From positions 1 to 8,166 of the forward strand of contig CAADUV010000001.1 of NCBI GenBank assembly GCA_900752305.1: 8,166 bases of DNA, written 5' to 3'. The notes beneath the pieces were generated by a model. The model searched no databases, had not been told where the DNA came from, and worked only from the letters and a program-made list of their open reading frames with translations. This document shows, piece by piece, positions 1 to 7,000 of this stretch. Numbering within the stretch: position 1 is the first letter of the stretch; each line of letters starts with the position of its first letter. Made by a program: the position numbers and the translations under genes. Origin of the DNA: an uncultured Oscillospiraceae bacterium. Its GTDB lineage: Bacteria; Bacillota; Clostridia; Oscillospirales; Oscillospiraceae.

Positions 1-1
1 C

Positions 2-187
2 CTGGCCGCCGCTGCCTCCTGCTTCAACAATATCGGCCCCGGCTTCGGCATCGCAGGGCCGGCGTCCAACTACTCCTATTACAACGCCATTTCCAAGTTC
101 GTCCTGACCATCTCCATGCTCTTCGGGCGGTTGGAGATCTACCCGATGCTGTTGGCGCTGTCGCCTTCTACTTGGACGAAGGAGTGA
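2..187 (+). CDS. trkH: TrkH-type potassium uptake channel subunit, C-terminal fragment
   Basis: This is the last 61 codons of a gene that begins before the window, read in the frame starting at base 2 and ending at TGA 185-187. The visible peptide contains NNIGPGFG, which matches the fourth pore-loop selectivity-filter segment of TrkH proteins. It is followed by the closing membrane helix and the typical TrkH tail GRLEIYPMLLALSPSTW. KtrB-type subunits have a different fourth filter (ATVGLS-like), so TrkH is the better assignment. The family forms the membrane channel for K+ uptake, gated by a cytoplasmic TrkA-type nucleotide-binding protein. No trkA is visible, and it would lie upstream if present. 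The GC-rich codon use resembles the marR and RND genes. Only the end of the protein is available, so nothing can be said about its full length or start. Confidence 0.9.
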   Translation: MAAAASCFNNIGPGFGIAGPASNYSYYNAISKFVLTISMLFGRLEIYPMLLALSPSTWTKE

Positions 188-231
188 GAAAGAGAAGTTC
201 GAAACAGAATACTCTCATTCTATAATAAAGC

Positions 232-273
232 AACACCCCCTGCTGTAGTGACGATCCTACTCCAGGGGGTGTT
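232..273. terminator. Intrinsic terminator between convergent genes
   Basis: A perfect 11-bp stem, aacaccccctg (232-242) against cagggggtgtt (263-273), encloses a 20-nt loop. The loop contains a further short pairing, gtag (245-248) with ctac (257-260). On the + strand the stem runs into gtttt and would end the trkH transcript, 44 nt after its stop codon. On the - strand the stem is followed by gttgcttta, a weaker T-rich tail, so it may also stop the helicase transcript coming the other way. Its place between two converging genes supports a shared bidirectional terminator. The T-tracts are short, so efficiency is uncertain. Confidence 0.75.
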
Positions 274-318
274 TTGCCTATCGTTCTATTTTGTTAGAGC
301 TGTTATTATATCGCTCGT

Positions 319-3234
319 TCAGATTTCATCAAACTTGTACTTATGCTGTTGGAGCCCGCAGCACTGAACATATACCCCATGCCGCCCCGATTTGGCTTCC
401 AACGAACAATCACATTTTGTGCAGTGTTGTCCCGTTCCGCCGTGTCGATGGATATACCGTTCTACCAAATCCTCCTCAATGTACGCTGTTTCCTTACAGC
501 CAGGATAACCAGTGCATGCCAGGAAAAACGACCCTTTCTTCCCTTTTTTCAATCTCATGGGTTTCCCACAGGACGGGCACGTTTTATTTGCCAGTACATA
601 GTCACTAAATCTTTCTGTGATGGCATTGCCCGCTTCGTCTGTCGTAACCGTTTCGCTTTGATCCTCGGTCTTATTCATTTCCAAAAAGCCATAGAGGGCA
701 GTCGCTGTGTACTTCCCCTCAAGCCGAAAGATTGGACGGTATTGGGTCAGAAGTACGCTCCCCTCCGATTGAAAGTTCGCATCAGAATGAGGCATGCCAA
801 ACCACACGATTTTTCGATCGACCAGTACCACAGGATTGACCGCAGCGCGATTCTCTATTGCCAAAGGTCTCAGCTCATACGGAAGGCTCGCTTTCTTTTC
901 CGCACGCAAGGAAACCGTGATCCCCTTTTTCTTCGCAGCCTGCAACGCAACTGCCAACTGCTTTGACAAAGCATCTCCTATCGGCTTGTCTGGAATGTCT
1001 AGGTTGATTTCCTTCTGTGCCTTGGCTAAATCGTTCAGAAACTCGGTCTGTCCACGATCGCGCTGAAAGAATCTCACCCCTGCTTCATCAGCCGTGGCAA
1101 ATTCTTTCAAAAGCGCTTCTCCTGTCAAGCAGCTTGGTTTTCCGTTCTGACTATTCATCATCTGTCGAAACATGAGTTTCTTCGATAGGTTTTTATTCAC
1201 CATATAAGCGGCATTCACTACTCCAACAAACTTTCCCTTTGCTCTCGTCAGAGCAACATTGAACAGTCTATTTGCATAGTTGTTCTTTGTCTCCGTAAGC
1301 AACCTGCCCGGATATGGCATTCGGTAGCAATCTACCGCATCGTAGACAATCACGTCCTTTTCCGAGCCTTGGAACTGATGCACCGTCGCGCAGGAAATCG
1401 GCTTCAACGCCGGATTGCGCTCCGCCGCATCCCGCGCCATTGCGTGGAGCAGACGAGACTGGGCGTGATACGGCGTAATGACGCCGACCTCCCATCGTTT
1501 CGCAGCCTCTAAAGCCAGCACAAAGGAAGCTATCGCACTCAACACGTTCACTCTGGAATGGTCCCCCGCTTTCATGCACACGTTCATCATACCCGACAGA
1601 TCCGCAAGCGCCATCGCATGCTCTGCAGCTGGCCGGGATCTTACCACCTTCCCGCGCGGTTTCTTCACTTCCTCCGCGGAGGTGAGCAATCCGTGGTACA
1701 TCGTCCGGCTGACAAAATCAGCAATATGCGGGTGCATACGATACTGTGTGTCCAGCATGCACAGCCATTTGTGGCTCCTCCCGCTATCCACTGCCGCGCT
1801 GATGCCGCAGTACTGGAAGATGTCTGCATTTAACAGGGATTTATCGCTGCTCTGCACAATCGGCGGAAGCTGCCTAAAGTCACCGAGACAGATAAAATGC
1901 TTTTGCGCCAGACTGGCCGAGAAAATGATCTGCGGAATATAGGCCATACTGGCTTCATCAAAGATCACGACATCAAACGACTCCTGATAGATCACACGAT
2001 CTACCACCGCTTTGGAAACGGTCGTCGCCACGAACCCTGCTGTTTTGACCGTCTCCTTTTCTTCTTTCTCCAACTCCTTTTTGATTCCTGTCAGCCTACG
2101 TCCAATTTCTGTATATCGCTGCGTGCTCCGCCCCCATTTCTTGCGCTCTGTGCGCAATGCCTGCCGCTCTTTTTGCAGTTCTGGATGCTTTCGGATGGTG
2201 AGGTTATAAGCCGTTAAGTATTCATGCTGCAGCAGTTCCTTTTGCTGCGCATAACCATATCGCACCAGCGCCCCCGGCTTCTTGTCCGGCGCCAATTGGT
2301 GGACGCGCAGGATCGCGCCGTCTACGGACACATTGCTGTAGGAGATCATCAAGACGCGGTGTCCTTGCCTCATATGCGCCAATGCGATCCGCGCCAGTGT
2401 TTGCGTCTTACCGGTTCCCGGTGGTCCCCATACAAAGGTGATGGGTTGTTTTTGGGACATCTGTATCGCAGTCTCTTGACCCGTTGCGATGGGATGCCCT
2501 CCAGGTTCAATCGCCTGATATCCGTCGCAGATCAACGCCTGCACGATCTCAGACGGCTGCTGCTGTATCCGCTCCAGTCGTTTTGTCAAGGTATCCAGCA
2601 AACGCCAAGGTTCCGCTGAAAACTCTAGGGACGGAACCTCTTCCCCTAGATTCTCTTTGCTGGCAAGGAGGACTACAAAGTCTTCACAGCCAATGATATG
2701 CCCATAACAAGACCCCACTTCTTTCCAAATGGTGATCTGGGTTCCTTCCGGATATTTCAACTCCGTATCCGACTCAAAGGAGTACACAAAATGTCCCCGT
2801 TTGGTCTCCACCCGTTTTCCGTCAAACACCTTTTGGTGCTTTCCGCCATTGCCTCTCAAATAAGTTACCTCCGTTGCAATGGCTCGCTTGTATTCATCAC
2901 AAAACGACTCCACCGAACCAAACGGACGCACCTCTACCGTTTTCCCATGTGCTCCTTTCGGTTCCTTTTTTTGTGTCTGCCGGTATACCGGAGTGGCTTC
3001 CCAGCTTTGCTCTGCCTTTTTGTGCGCCTGCTCTTCATCATGTTTTTTTATCTCTTTTTTGATTTCAGCCGCAACATCCATCTCAAGTACTTTCAAATGT
3101 TCTTTGAACCCAGCTGGATATGGGAACCTTTTTTCTTCCCCAGGGAACTGAACCCAAATCATGGAACTGCTCTGCTTTGTGATCACCCCTTCCTTATATG
3201 TTGGATGCTCCACTTTTCTCCCGACTAAATCCAT
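319..3234 (-). CDS. Superfamily 1 UPF1/DNA2-like helicase with degenerate PLD-like domain and C-terminal zinc fingers (Mokosh-II-like candidate)
   Basis: This intact 971-residue protein is a soluble ATP-dependent nucleic-acid helicase or translocase. Residues 1-50 form a small barrel-like module (EGVITK...WVQF, then FPYPAGF), and residues 55-100 are charged. All main SF1 motifs are present: Walker A GPPGTGKT 270-277, Walker B VVIFDEAS 422-429, motif III GDFRQLPP 451-458, motif IV DTQYRMHP 495-502, motif V ATVHQFQGSEKD 616-627 and motif VI NVALTRAKG 659-667. Between Walker A and B, residues 345-397 form a charged helical insert. Residues about 720-850 resemble a phospholipase-D fold, but the HKD signature is lost (V799, P801, D806). 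Residues 886-913 are a topoisomerase-type C4 zinc finger (C886, C889, C907, C913), and 938-958 hold a second cysteine cluster. The ATG at 3234 has a modest AAGAAG site 8 nt upstream. It is monocistronic, with its own promoter. Helicase plus PLD in one protein recalls type II Mokosh antiphage proteins. A housekeeping RNA/DNA helicase is the alternative. The helicase call is firm; the defence role is inference. Confidence 0.9.
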   Translation of the reverse strand: MDLVGRKVEHPTYKEGVITKQSSSMIWVQFPGEEKRFPYPAGFKEHLKVLEMDVAAEIKKEIKKHDEEQAHKKAEQSWEATPVYRQTQKKEPKGAHGKTVEVRPFGSVESFCDEYKRAIATEVTYLRGNGGKHQKVFDGKRVETKRGHFVYSFESDTELKYPEGTQITIWKEVGSCYGHIIGCEDFVVLLASKENLGEEVPSLEFSAEPWRLLDTLTKRLERIQQQPSEIVQALICDGYQAIEPGGHPIATGQETAIQMSQKQPITFVWGPPGTGKTQTLARIALAHMRQGHRVLMISYSNVSVDGAILRVHQLAPDKKPGALVRYGYAQQKELLQHEYLTAYNLTIRKHPELQKERQALRTERKKWGRSTQRYTEIGRRLTGIKKELEKEEKETVKTAGFVATTVSKAVVDRVIYQESFDVVIFDEASMAYIPQIIFSASLAQKHFICLGDFRQLPPIVQSSDKSLLNADIFQYCGISAAVDSGRSHKWLCMLDTQYRMHPHIADFVSRTMYHGLLTSAEEVKKPRGKVVRSRPAAEHAMALADLSGMMNVCMKAGDHSRVNVLSAIASFVLALEAAKRWEVGVITPYHAQSRLLHAMARDAAERNPALKPISCATVHQFQGSEKDVIVYDAVDCYRMPYPGRLLTETKNNYANRLFNVALTRAKGKFVGVVNAAYMVNKNLSKKLMFRQMMNSQNGKPSCLTGEALLKEFATADEAGVRFFQRDRGQTEFLNDLAKAQKEINLDIPDKPIGDALSKQLAVALQAAKKKGITVSLRAEKKASLPYELRPLAIENRAAVNPVVLVDRKIVWFGMPHSDANFQSEGSVLLTQYRPIFRLEGKYTATALYGFLEMNKTEDQSETVTTDEAGNAITERFSDYVLANKTCPSCGKPMRLKKGKKGSFFLACTGYPGCKETAYIEEDLVERYIHRHGGTGQHCTKCDCSLEAKSGRHGVYVQCCGLQQHKYKFDEI

Positions 3235-3279
3235 TCATCACACTTCTTTCTGATTCGATTCTGATGCAACTTGATAGAA

Positions 3280-3300
3280 TGCACGCCGTCATGCCGTGCA
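3280..3300. promoter_or_regulatory. Inverted repeat in the helicase leader (candidate operator or RNA hairpin)
   Basis: TGCACG (3280-3285) is the exact reverse complement of CGTGCA (3295-3300), and there is partial pairing inside the 9-bp centre. The element is 45 bp upstream of the helicase start codon and downstream of its predicted promoter, at roughly +22 to +42 of the transcript. It could be a repressor site acting as a roadblock or a leader hairpin. No cognate regulator can be named. Confidence 0.4.
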
Positions 3301-3328
3301 CGACAAAATCCTCCCATTATTTACAAAT

Positions 3329-3373
3329 ATCATAGCACGCGGCAAGCATATAATCAACATTTTTTTAAATTTC
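3329..3373 (-). promoter_or_regulatory. Sigma-70-type promoter for the helicase, with AT-rich upstream element
   Basis: Read on the - strand, TTGATT (3352-3357) is a -35 box, and TATGAT (3329-3334) is a -10 box after exactly 17 bp. Immediately upstream of the -35 lies an A/T-only run (3360-3373, AAATTTAAAAAAA on the - strand) that resembles an UP element for the polymerase alpha subunit. The predicted start of transcription is near 3322, giving a leader of about 87 nt. Box match, spacing and position ahead of the only - strand gene all agree. Confidence 0.65.
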
Positions 3374-3408
3374 ATCCAGTTCCTGTCTAGTCTTCCGGCA
3401 AGTATAGT

Positions 3409-3449
3409 CCCTTCCCCCATGGTAAGCCCACCCCCCGCCAACTTCCCCC
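3409..3449 (-). other. G-tract cluster, possible G-quadruplex, between divergent promoters
   Basis: The - strand carries five runs of three or more G within 41 bases, visible as C runs at 3409-3411, 3414-3418, 3427-3429, 3431-3436 and 3445-3449 on the + strand. Loops between successive runs are 2, 8, 1 and 8 nt, so a relaxed-definition quadruplex is possible. The cluster ends directly at the -35 box of the marR promoter and lies about 50 bp behind the helicase -35. No protein-coding signal covers it. Confidence 0.4.
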
Positions 3450-3477
3450 TTGACAACCAACCCGTTCTCTTTATAAT
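3450..3477 (+). promoter_or_regulatory. Consensus sigma-70/SigA promoter of the marR-RND operon
   Basis: TTGACA (3450-3455) and TATAAT (3472-3477) both match the consensus hexamers perfectly and are separated by 16 bp. Transcription would begin near 3484, leaving a leader of about 55 nt before the marR start. A promoter this strong in front of an efflux operon normally implies tight repression, which fits the overlapping inverted repeat and the regulator encoded first. Confidence 0.85.
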
Positions 3478-3484
3478 GGTTATA
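3472..3484. promoter_or_regulatory. Candidate MarR operator overlapping the -10 box
   Basis: TATAATGGTTATA is a perfect 5-bp inverted repeat (TATAA / TTATA) around a 3-bp centre. It includes the whole -10 hexamer and runs to the expected transcription start. MarR-family dimers typically bind short AT-rich palindromes in their own promoter and block polymerase, so this is the natural autoregulatory site. The arms are short, and part of the symmetry comes from the -10 consensus itself, so the call is tentative. Confidence 0.45.
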
Positions 3485-3521
3485 GATAAGAACTACTTTC
3501 CCATTTCGTATCAAATCTGAG

Positions 3522-3529
3522 AAAGGAGG
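3522..3529 (+). promoter_or_regulatory. Strong ribosome binding site of marR
   Basis: AAAGGAGG is near-fully complementary to the 3' end of 16S rRNA and sits 9 nt before the ATG at 3539. It fixes the start codon of the regulator gene. Confidence 0.85.
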
Positions 3530-3538
3530 CATCGAGCC

Positions 3539-3973
3539 ATGGAGCACACCATGATGGTGTGGGCCCAGAGCGTGAAGCAGCTGTGCAGCCGGAGCATGGA
3601 GCCGATGATGGCGGCGTTCGACCTGACCATGATCGAAGTCGGCATCATCCTGTTCCTGGCGGAAAGCCCAGCCTGCGACACCTGTCGGGGCATCGCCGAC
3701 AGCCTGCTGCTGGCCAAGTCCAACGTCTCCACCGCCGTGGAGCACTTGGTGCAGAAAGGGTTCCTGGTACGGGAGCCAGACCAGCTGGACCGCCGCAAGG
3801 TCCATCTGACCCTCCTCCCCGCCGCGTTCCCCCTGGTGCGGCAGGGACAGACCGCTCGTGAGACGTTACTGTCGGAGCTGATGAGCGGGTTCACCCCAGA
3901 GGAGATCGGCCAGATGGAGTGCCTGGAGCAGAAGCTGCTGGAGCAGATCCGGCAGGTTGTGCAAAAGCTGTAA
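3539..3973 (+). CDS. MarR-family winged-helix transcriptional regulator
   Basis: This 144-residue protein has the usual length of a MarR dimer subunit. Helices near residues 5-40 would form the dimer and ligand-sensing part. Residues 48-74 are the DNA-reading helix-turn-helix (IADSLLLAKSNVSTAVEHLV). Residues 75-92 are the wing, with the family's D-x-x-D-R-R pattern (D81, D84, R85, R86) before VHLTLL. The C-terminal helix from 119 to 144 completes the dimer interface. A CxxC pair, C46 and C49, lies just ahead of the DNA-binding helices, with further cysteines at 16 and 127, so thiol or metal sensing is possible. It is the first gene of an operon with the RND exporter and has a consensus promoter and a strong ribosome binding site. 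The likely role is a ligand-released repressor of this operon; the inducer is unknown. The family call is firm, the regulated target is inference. Confidence 0.88.
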   Translation: MEHTMMVWAQSVKQLCSRSMEPMMAAFDLTMIEVGIILFLAESPACDTCRGIADSLLLAKSNVSTAVEHLVQKGFLVREPDQLDRRKVHLTLLPAAFPLVRQGQTARETLLSELMSGFTPEEIGQMECLEQKLLEQIRQVVQKL

Positions 3974-3996
3974 CGCCACCCACACACCCACATTTT

Positions 3997-4002
3997 GGAG
4001 GG
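3997..4002 (+). promoter_or_regulatory. Ribosome binding site deciding the RND start
   Basis: GGAGGG lies 13 nt before the ATG at 4016, slightly long but usable. The reading frame also opens at a TTG at 3995, but that codon abuts the ribosome binding site and has no site of its own. Its seven extra residues precede the conserved MSKFCVKKPF start typical of RND permeases, so ATG 4016 is preferred. Confidence 0.75.
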
Positions 4003-4015
4003 AATCGAACAAACT

Positions 4016-7000
4016 ATGTCGAAATTTTGCGTGAAAAAACCCTTTACCGTCCTGGTGGCGGTAATCATCGTGCTGACCCTCAGCGCAGTCAGCCTGACCA
4101 AGATGACCACCGACCTGCTGCCGGAGATGGATCTGCCCTACATGATGGTCCTCACCACCGACCCCGGCGCAAGCCCGGAAAAGGTGGAGACCGACGTGAC
4201 CAAACCGCTGGAATCCGCCCTGGGCACCGTCACCGGCGTCACCAACGTCACCAGCTCCAGCCGGGAGAACGTGAGCATCGTCCTGCTGGAATTTGCCGAC
4301 GGCACCAACATGGACTCCACCATGGTCAAGGTCAACACCGCCCTGAACCAGGTCAAGGACTCCCTGCCCGACACCTGCGGGGCGTCCAACGTGATGGAGC
4401 TGTCCATGGATATGGTGGCCACCCTGTACACATCGGTGAACTACGAGGGCAAGGACATCTACGAGCTGTCCGACTTCGTCTCCGACACCCTCCTCCCCCG
4501 GCTGGAACGCCTGGACGGCGTGGCAAGCGTGAGCACCATGGGTCTGGTGGAACAGACGGTGGAGGTGCGCTTAGACCAGTCCAAGATTGACGACCTGAAC
4601 GACAAGCTGCTGGTGAAGGTCAGCGGCAAGCTGGATAAGGCCAAGAAGGAGCTGACCAGCGCCAAGGGCAAGCTGGACAAGGCACAGGCTCAGCTGGACG
4701 CCCAGCAGCAAAGTGCCAGCGGCCAGTTAGGCCAGGCTTCCCAGGCCACCGACCAGATGTCCTCCTACGAGAGTCAGCTGACCAACCAGCAGGCCAGCCT
4801 GGGCGCCCTCCAGCAGGCGCGGCAGGCCATCGTGGATCAGCTGGCGGACAACGGCGTGAAGCTGGAAGAGGTGGACGACACGGTGAAGACCATGCAGACC
4901 TCCGCCAAGCAGCTCAGCCAGCTCTACCGCACCCTCCACAACGCGGGCATGGAGGACAGTATGCCCCTGGAGGATTTGAAGGCCGCCGCCAAAGTGGCCG
5001 GTCTGGACGAGGAGACTGTGGCCGCCATCGACCAGCTCATTGCCCAGGGCAACACCACCGTGGGCAGCATCCAGACCTCCGCCGACACCCTGGAGAGCAC
5101 CGCCACCGGTCTCCAGCAGGCCAAGAAATCCGCCGACAGCTTTGACAGCCAGATCACCTCCCTGCAGGTGCAGATTCAGGTGACCGAAGGCATTTTGGAG
5201 CAGTACAAAAAGGCCATGAAGGGCAAGGATTACGCCGACATTGAGTCTGCCAAGATCCAGGCCGCCGCAGGCTTCGGCAGCGGTGCCGCACAGCTCCAGA
5301 GCGCCCAGGACAAGCTGGCGGAGGCGGAGAAAACCTATCAGACCTCCCGGGAAGAAGCCCTGAAAAACGCCAACCTCAATTCCCTTTTGAGCATGGACAC
5401 CCTGTCCTCTCTCATCTACGCCCAGAACTTCGAGATGCCCGCCGGGTACGTGGATGACAAGAGCGACCACCAGTGGCTCTTAAAGGTGGGTTCCGCCTTT
5501 GACAGCACCAAGGATTTGGAAAAGATGCTCCTCTGCCACGTGGACGGCATTGGGGACGTGCGTCTGGGGGACGTGGCCAAGGTGACGGTGGTGGACAACG
5601 CCGGGGAGACCTACGCCAAGGTCAACGGCCAGGACGCTATTGTGCTGTCCATCTTCAAGGCCAGCACCGCAGGCACCAGTGACGTCTCCAAGACCTGCAA
5701 CAAGGCCATCGCCGACCTGGAAGCGGAGTATGACGGTCTGGAATTTACCATGCTCAGCGACCAGGGCGACTACATCGAACAATTTATTGACAACATTTTC
5801 AGCAGCATGATCTGGGGCGCAGCCCTGGCCATCCTGGTGCTGGCCGCCTTCCTGAAGAACATCAAACCCACCCTGGTGGTGGCCTTCTCCATCCCCTTCA
5901 GCGTCCTGGTGGCCGCCCTGATGATGTATTTCAGCGGCATCACCCTAAACATCATGTCTCTGGCCGGTCTGGCTCTGGGCATCGGTATGCTGGTGGATAA
6001 CTCCATCGTGGTCATTGAGAACATTTACCGTCTCCGAGGGCGGGGCATCGATCCGGCACGCGCTTCGGTGCAGGGCGCACGGCAGGTGCAGGGGCCTATC
6101 TTGGCGTCCACCCTCACCACCGTCTGCGTCTTTCTGCCCATGATCTTCACCACCGGCTACACCCGGCAGCTCATGCTCCCCTTCGCCCTGACCATCACCT
6201 ATGCCCTGGTGGCTTCCCTGCTGGTCTCCCTGACCGTGGTGCCCACCATGAGCTCGGTGATGCTGCGCAAGACCAAGGAGCGTTCCCACCGGTTCTTTGA
6301 CAAGGTGCTGGGGGTCTATGAGAAAGTGCTGTCCTTCTGCCTGCGGGTCAAAATCGTCCCTCTGCTCATCGCCATCGCCCTGCTGGCCTTCTCGGTGGTG
6401 GAGGTCATCCGGATGGGCGTGGTGATGATCCCGGACATCGGCTCGGATCAGATCACCGTGAGCATGACCCTGGCCGACGACATCAAGGAGCAGGACGCCT
6501 ACCAGAAGGCGGACGAAGTGATGGACGCCATGCTCAAGGTCAACCACGTGGCCAAGGTGGGCGTCCTGGCCGGCGGCGGCGCATCCATCATGACCAGCTC
6601 CATGGGCGCCCAGCAGGATTTTACCACCTACGCCTTCATGATCCTCCCGGATAAAACGGTGAAGAAGGAGGAGCAGGTGGACGCCATCTGCGACGGCATC
6701 GAGGCGGTGGGCAAGAAGCTGGACTGCGAGCTGACCGTCTCCGCCTCTGCCATGGGGGATATGTCCACCATGATGGGCAGCGGCTTGCAGGTGGACGTGT
6801 ACGGCAACGACCTGGACAAGCTAATGGAGGTGAGCAAGGACATCGAGAAGCGCATCGACCAGGTGGACGGCTTTGAGAACATCACCAATGGCCAGGAAGA
6901 GGGGGACGACGTTCTCCGGCTGGTCATCGACAAGGACAAGGCCATGCGCAAGAACCTGACGGTGGCGCAGATCTATTCCGCCATCAGCGTGGGGCTGACC

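Noticed and set aside
198..226. Possible + strand promoter, TTCGAA and TATAAT with 17-bp spacing
   Set aside because: The -35 matches only half the consensus, and transcription would start exactly at the terminator hairpin with no gene to serve.
343..966. 207-residue + strand frame inside the helicase region
   Set aside because: It lies antisense to the conserved C-terminal helicase domains and shows no recognisable motif.
3296..3520. 74-residue + strand frame in the divergent intergenic region
   Set aside because: It covers both promoters and the C-rich tract, has no ribosome binding site and no similarity I recognise.
3995..4015. TTG start at 3995 for the RND permease
   Set aside because: It would place the start codon on top of the only ribosome binding site and add seven residues not seen before the conserved MSKF-type N-terminus.
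3919..4590. 223-residue + strand frame overlapping the marR end and the RND start
   Set aside because: It is Arg/Pro/Gly/His-rich with no domain and is out of frame with two well supported genes.
4727..5470. 247-residue - strand frame opposite the coiled-coil insert
   Set aside because: Low-complexity Gly/Leu/Val/His composition is the mirror of the Gln/Ala/Lys-rich insert; the sense strand encodes a continuous RND protein.
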